From: an uncultured beta proteobacterium
Lineage (GTDB): Bacteria; Pseudomonadota; Gammaproteobacteria; Burkholderiales; SG8-39
Direction of reading: 5' to 3'
NCBI GenBank assembly: GCA_903868285.1
Contig: CAIPUP010000049.1
Location: 1 to 9,882, forward strand
DNA length: 9,882 nt
Each line of letters begins with the position of its first letter. Position 1 is the first letter of the stretch. The notes beneath the pieces are model-generated. The model saw only the letters and a program-made list of their open reading frames with translations, searched no databases and was not told where the DNA came from. Shown piece by piece: positions 6,472-9,882 of this stretch. The translations under genes and the position numbers were made by a program.

Positions 6472-7083
6472 ATGCACACGCAAACCGCGTCAACCCAGGC
6501 ACCGCGACCGGCATCCGGCCGCGCCATGGGGCCGCTGCAAATCAGCGAAATCATTTTGCATACCCGGCACTTTGACATCATGCAGGGCTGGTACTCGCGC
6601 CTGTTTGATGGCTTGAAGCCAGCGGTCGAATCCGAGCCGCAGCGTGGTTTGAAGTCGGCCCCCGAGGTGACCCGACTGTGTTTTTTTCGCATTCATTTTC
6701 AATACCCGTTTACGCAGGTACTGGGCTTGTTCGAGGTGCCGGAAATCACCAGTGGCAACCCGCGCGCGCCAGGCTTGAACCATATGCAGTTTCGTGAGGC
6801 CAGCCTGGAAAATCTGTTCCAGCGCTACGACATGCTGAAGGCACAAGGCGTGCTGCCCTTCAAGACCTACAACCATGGCCCGGGCAGCAGTTTTTATTAC
6901 CGTGATCCGGATGGCAACGAGGTCGAGCTCTCGGCCACCAATTTTTCCAGTCAGGAGGATTACCTGGCCTTCATGCGCTCCGAGGCATTTCGCAGCAACG
7001 TCGAGGGACATGCTGTCGATGCCCAAAGCTATATCGCCGAGGTTCGTGCAGCCCTCGGCATGTCAGATAACAGCCCGGAATAA
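6472..7083 (+). CDS. VOC superfamily protein (glyoxalase/extradiol dioxygenase fold)
   Basis: A 203-aa cytoplasmic protein with one vicinal-oxygen-chelate domain. The likely metal ligands are His30 in IILHTRHFD, His104 in GLNHMQF and Glu152 in YYRDPDGNEVEL, the usual His-His-Glu set of extradiol dioxygenase- and glyoxalase-like proteins. The first 20 residues are a polar extension with no clear role, and about 45 residues follow the final motif, more than a minimal VOC domain. The ATG at 6472 is well supported by AAGGGAG about 5 bases upstream. It lies 28 bp after the hydrolase and 5 bp before a Bug/TctC gene, clearly one operon. Ring cleavage, isomerisation or lyase chemistry are all possible for this fold, so the reaction is not assigned. 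Confidence 0.88.
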   Translation: MHTQTASTQAPRPASGRAMGPLQISEIILHTRHFDIMQGWYSRLFDGLKPAVESEPQRGLKSAPEVTRLCFFRIHFQYPFTQVLGLFEVPEITSGNPRAPGLNHMQFREASLENLFQRYDMLKAQGVLPFKTYNHGPGSSFYYRDPDGNEVELSATNFSSQEDYLAFMRSEAFRSNVEGHAVDAQSYIAEVRAALGMSDNSPE

Positions 7084-7088
7084 TTTCT

Positions 7089-8066
7089 ATGAATCAATTA
7101 CTTATGAAATTTCTCGCGGTGCTGCTGTTGGTCCTGACGCCTGTGCTGGCGATGGCGCAAAGCTACCCGGCGCGGAGCATCACCTTTCTCACGCCGTTTC
7201 CGCCCGGTGGTGGCACCGATGTATCGGCACGCATGCTGGCGCAAAAGCTGGCGGCCATTCTGGGTGTCAATGTGGTGGTGGAGAATCGCGGTGGGGCCAG
7301 TGGCAATATCGGTACCGCGCAGTTCGTGAAGCTGCCGGCTGATGGCTACAACCTGCTGTTCACGGCGCAAAGCCCCATCACCATCGCGCCCAGCCTGTAT
7401 CCCAAATTGCCGTTCGATCCCGGCCGCGATCTGGTGCCGCTGGCCATCACGCAATGGACTCCTCTGATCGTGGTGTCACCCAAATCATTGCCAGCCGACA
7501 CTCTGCAAGAACTGGTGACACTCAGCGCCAGTCAACCGGGCAAGTTGTTTTACGCATCGCCCGGCACGGGCAACGAATTGCACCTGCTGGGTGCCTGGTT
7601 GCGCCAGGAGCTCAAGGCCGATCTGACGCACGTTCCTTACAAGGGCTCTGGCCCGGCACTGGTCGATCTGGTGGCGGGGCGTACCCATCTGCTGGTGGCG
7701 TCTCCGTCGTCGGTACGTCAATACCTGGCCGATGGCCGTCTCAAGGCGCTGGCCACCTTGTCGCAACGACGCTTGGGTTCGTTGCCGAATGTGCCTACGG
7801 CCTCGGAGAGCGGTTTTCCGGTGCTGACGGCAGAAGCCTGGTTCGGTTTGTTTGCACCTGTCAAGACGCCGCAGGCAGTCATGGAAAAAATATTTGCTGC
7901 GGTTCAGCTGGCGGCACAGGACAATGTCTACCAGCAACAAATACGTGGACTCGGTATGGAACCGGCGGCTGTGGGCAGCGCCGAGTTTCAACAGCTGATC
8001 AACCGCTATCGTGGCCTGTGGAGTGACTTGATCCGCAGCCAGAGCATCACGCCGGAAGACGGCTAG
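7089..8066 (+). CDS. Bug/TctC family tripartite tricarboxylate transporter substrate-binding protein
   Basis: The third Bug/TctC periplasmic receptor of the window, 325 aa. Residues 1-23 form an export signal (hydrophobic 8-20, AMA cleavage site before QSYPARS). PFPPGGGTD (36-44) carries the conserved ligand-contact Asp44. VPYKGSGPALVDLVAG marks the second lobe, and AEAWFGLFAPVKTP lies near the C-terminus. It begins 5 bp after the VOC stop codon. The ribosome binding site is weak (GGAA inside the end of the VOC gene), which suggests translational coupling; an ATG at codon 6 is an alternative start. Of the two minus-strand receptors it looks by eye closer to the one at 3470-4429. It presumably supplies the hydrolase/VOC operon with substrate, but no TctA or TctB partner is present and the ligand is unknown. 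Confidence 0.94.
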   Translation: MNQLLMKFLAVLLLVLTPVLAMAQSYPARSITFLTPFPPGGGTDVSARMLAQKLAAILGVNVVVENRGGASGNIGTAQFVKLPADGYNLLFTAQSPITIAPSLYPKLPFDPGRDLVPLAITQWTPLIVVSPKSLPADTLQELVTLSASQPGKLFYASPGTGNELHLLGAWLRQELKADLTHVPYKGSGPALVDLVAGRTHLLVASPSSVRQYLADGRLKALATLSQRRLGSLPNVPTASESGFPVLTAEAWFGLFAPVKTPQAVMEKIFAAVQLAAQDNVYQQQIRGLGMEPAAVGSAEFQQLINRYRGLWSDLIRSQSITPEDG

Positions 8067-8123
8067 CTGCTTTGGGTTGGCGGCGTCCTTTCAACCTGCG
8101 TTATTCACTGAGTACTGTTATCG

Positions 8124-9098
8124 ATGGAAATTCTGACCAATCCCGCCATTCTGTTTTTTGTCTTTGGTCTGGTGGCGGGAGCACTGCGCTCTGATCTTGA
8201 GATCCCGGGCGCGATCGCGAAGTTTCTTTCGCTTTATCTGCTGATGGCGCTGGGACTGAAGGGTGGCTTTGCGCTGGAGCATTCCGGTTTGAATTTCGGT
8301 GTCACGGTAACGCTGCTGGGGGCGATGCTGATGGCGCTGGTTGTGCCAAGCATTGGTTACCTGTTCCTGAAAACCCAGGTCTCGCGGTTAGACGCTGCGG
8401 CGGTGGCCGCGTCCTATGGTTCGGTCAGCGCCGTCACCTTTCTCACTGCTATGCAATATCTGGAAGTGCAGCAGATGCCAGCCAGCCCGCATATGTCGGC
8501 AGCGCTGGTGCTGATGGAGTCGCCAGCGGTGTTCATGGCGGTATTGCTGGCCAATGCCCAGCGCCGCAGCAGCTTGAAGTCGGCAGGTCAACCGCCGATC
8601 GCTGTCATGTCGCTGGGGCAGCTGCTGCATGAGGCGTTTACGCACGGCTCAAATCTTTTGCTGCTGGGTGCGATGGTGATTGGCTACGTCACCGGCAGTC
8701 GCGGTGCGTCGATGATGCAGCCCTTCTCGAGCGACCTGTTCAGCGGCATGCTGGCGTTTTTTCTGCTCGACATGGGGCTGGCGGTGGCGCGCAATTTTTC
8801 GCAGGTGCGCAGCAAGTCGCCAGTGCTACTGGCCTATGCCGTGATGGGTCCGCTGGTGCATGCGGCGCTGGCGCTCGCGCTGGCTGCCGTGCTGCATTTC
8901 AGTGTGCCGGACGCCGCCATGCTGATGGTGCTGTCGGCCAGTGCGTCCTACATCGTCGTGCCGGCGGTGTTGCGCCATGCCATTCCCGAGGCCAATCCCT
9001 CGCTCTATCTCGGGCTGTCACTTGGCGTGACGTTTCCCCTGAATATTCTGTTTGGCATACCGCTTTACACCGCCGTAGCCAGCCGTTTACTGTCCTGA
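8124..9098 (+). CDS. SbtA-like sodium-dependent bicarbonate transporter family protein
   Basis: An inner-membrane protein of the SbtA family, whose cyanobacterial members import bicarbonate with sodium. At 324 aa it is shorter than the roughly 370 aa of cyanobacterial SbtA, mainly through a shorter central cytoplasmic loop (about 145-168). Hydrophobic segments are spread through both halves, consistent with a 5+5 arrangement. Family motifs seen include SDLEIP (23-28), LYLLMALGLKGG (37-48), YGSVSAVTF (98-106) and LSASASYIVVPAVLR (270-284); the first- and second-half repeats of the Ser/Ala-rich block are typical. The gap to the upstream Bug gene is 57 bp and holds no clear ribosome binding site, terminator or promoter. 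No PII-like SbtB regulator follows; a putative metalloprotease begins 18 bp later. Family membership is strong. Bicarbonate as substrate is inferred, as proteobacterial members may carry other anions. Confidence 0.9.
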   Translation: MEILTNPAILFFVFGLVAGALRSDLEIPGAIAKFLSLYLLMALGLKGGFALEHSGLNFGVTVTLLGAMLMALVVPSIGYLFLKTQVSRLDAAAVAASYGSVSAVTFLTAMQYLEVQQMPASPHMSAALVLMESPAVFMAVLLANAQRRSSLKSAGQPPIAVMSLGQLLHEAFTHGSNLLLLGAMVIGYVTGSRGASMMQPFSSDLFSGMLAFFLLDMGLAVARNFSQVRSKSPVLLAYAVMGPLVHAALALALAAVLHFSVPDAAMLMVLSASASYIVVPAVLRHAIPEANPSLYLGLSLGVTFPLNILFGIPLYTAVASRLLS

Positions 9099-9116
9099 GA
9101 AAGTTCCGAGCAAGCC

Positions 9117-9882
9117 ATGTGGCGACTATTGCGTATCGGTATCTTGCTGACCACCCTGGTGGTGGTGGCATTGACGGCCTGGAATTCCTATAGCCGGACC
9201 ACCAACTGGAAGACAACATTACGCGTCATGGTTTATCCGGTGAACGCTACCGGTGATCCGATCACCGATCGTTACATCGATACCCTGGACGCCGAGAGCT
9301 TGCGACCTGTGGCTGAGTTCCTGCAAAAGGAGGCGCAGCGCTATGGTCTGTCTTTGTCTGAGCCTGTCAGCATCGATCTTGGGCCCAAGGTCAGGGCTAC
9401 GCCGCCAGCGATACCCAAACAGGCCGGTGTGATCGAGGCCATGCTCTGGAGTCTGCGCTTCCGGCTCTGGGCCTGGCGTAATGATCATCATCAGGGGCCG
9501 CGTGCGCATGTGCGTCTGTTTCTGGCGTATTCACCGATGGAACCCAACGCGGTTCTTCCGCACTCGGTGGGATTGCGCAAGGGAATGCTTGGGCTGGTGA
9601 ATGTGTTTGCCACCCGAAGCATGCAAGCCGAGAACAATGTGGTGATTGCGCATGAACTGCTGCACACCTTTGGCGCCAGCGATAAATACGACCCGCAGAC
9701 CAATCAGCCGCGCGACCCGGAAGGCTATGCCGAGCCTGCGAGCAATCCCCTCTATCCGCAGCAGCAGGCAGAGATCATGGCTGGTCGTATTGCCATGTCA
9801 CAACGTTCTGCTGAAGCACCCGTTGGTCTGAGCCAGGTGGTCATCGGCCCGGTCACGGCGCGTGAAATACACTGGACGAAGC
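9117..9882 (+). CDS. Putative membrane-anchored zinc metalloprotease, 3' end outside window
   Basis: The frame is open from the ATG at 9117 to the window end (255 codons, no stop), so the gene is truncated at the right edge. Residues 8-21 are a hydrophobic segment preceded by Arg3 and Arg6, a likely N-terminal membrane anchor or signal peptide that would place the rest in the periplasm. The key motif is HELLHTFGASDKYD (179-192): His179 and His183 as zinc ligands, Glu180 as catalytic base, and Asp189 in the HExxHxxGxxD position of metzincin-like proteases. Met221 in EIMAGRI could be a Met-turn. I do not recognise the rest of the protein and the family is unassigned. It starts 18 bp after the SbtA-like gene and is probably cotranscribed. 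The ribosome binding site is weak. A zincin fold is strongly suggested; protease activity and target are inference. Confidence 0.82.
   Translation, partial: MWRLLRIGILLTTLVVVALTAWNSYSRTTNWKTTLRVMVYPVNATGDPITDRYIDTLDAESLRPVAEFLQKEAQRYGLSLSEPVSIDLGPKVRATPPAIPKQAGVIEAMLWSLRFRLWAWRNDHHQGPRAHVRLFLAYSPMEPNAVLPHSVGLRKGMLGLVNVFATRSMQAENNVVIAHELLHTFGASDKYDPQTNQPRDPEGYAEPASNPLYPQQQAEIMAGRIAMSQRSAEAPVGLSQVVIGPVTAREIHWTK
9251..9267. repeat. 17-bp palindrome inside the metalloprotease gene
   Basis: CGGTGATC (9251-9258) and GATCACCG (9260-9267) are perfect 8-bp complements around one central base, within the codons for TGDPITD. It could bind a dimeric regulator, but inverted repeats of this size are expected by chance once or twice in a window this long. 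Confidence 0.4.

Noticed and set aside
7485..7991. 168-codon minus-strand frame opposite the third Bug/TctC gene
   Set aside because: Shadow frame; the plus-strand protein has a signal peptide and all Bug/TctC blocks.
8067..8123. GGTTG/CAACC inverted repeat after the third Bug/TctC gene as a terminator
   Set aside because: Only 5 bp of stem, a 12-base loop and no T-run after it.
8899..9703. Minus-strand frames opposite the end of the transporter and the metalloprotease (8899-9219, 9219-9509, 9491-9703)
   Set aside because: The plus strand carries a continuous frame with an HExxH zinc motif; these antisense frames have no motif.
1..9882. CRISPR arrays, tRNA or rRNA genes, insertion sequences, attachment sites
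   Set aside because: I saw no regularly spaced direct repeats, no tRNA-like cloverleaf, and no transposase or integrase motif on either strand.

Overview
The window looks like a chromosomal stretch of a GC-rich betaproteobacterium, most likely Burkholderiales. The main sign is three separate periplasmic substrate-binding proteins of the Bug/TctC type, a family greatly expanded in that order. They are interleaved with small-molecule catabolic enzymes. I see no insertion sequences, integrases, phage genes, RNA genes or CRISPR arrays. The taxonomic call is inference from gene content.

The layout is two divergent gene strings leaving a short intergenic region near 5441-5567. Leftward (minus strand), in transcription order: an ACMSD-type metal-dependent amidohydrolase/decarboxylase (5440-4433), a first Bug/TctC protein with a GTG start 3 bp later (4429-3470), a second Bug/TctC protein (3362-2373), a UbiD-family prFMN-dependent decarboxylase (2324-915), and a PlsC-like lysophospholipid acyltransferase with an atypical catalytic motif (813 or 846 to 64). 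The acyltransferase may overlap by 4 bp the start of another gene cut by the window edge (67-1).

Rightward (plus strand): an alpha/beta hydrolase (5568-6443), a VOC-superfamily (glyoxalase/extradiol dioxygenase fold) protein (6472-7083), a third Bug/TctC protein (7089-8066), an SbtA-family sodium/bicarbonate symporter homologue (8124-9098), and the first 255 codons of a membrane-anchored protein with a clear zinc-protease signature, HELLHTFGASDKYD (9117 to window end).

Working hypothesis: the amidohydrolase, UbiD enzyme, VOC protein and alpha/beta hydrolase form a catabolic module for an aromatic or related carboxylic acid, and the Bug proteins capture acidic substrates in the periplasm. No TctA/TctB membrane partners and no UbiX are present, so these must be supplied elsewhere in the genome. 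The most thought-provoking feature is the combination of two mechanistically unrelated, potentially reversible decarboxylases with an SbtA-like bicarbonate importer. A second is the uncharacterised zincin directly downstream of that importer. I see no regulator gene in the window.
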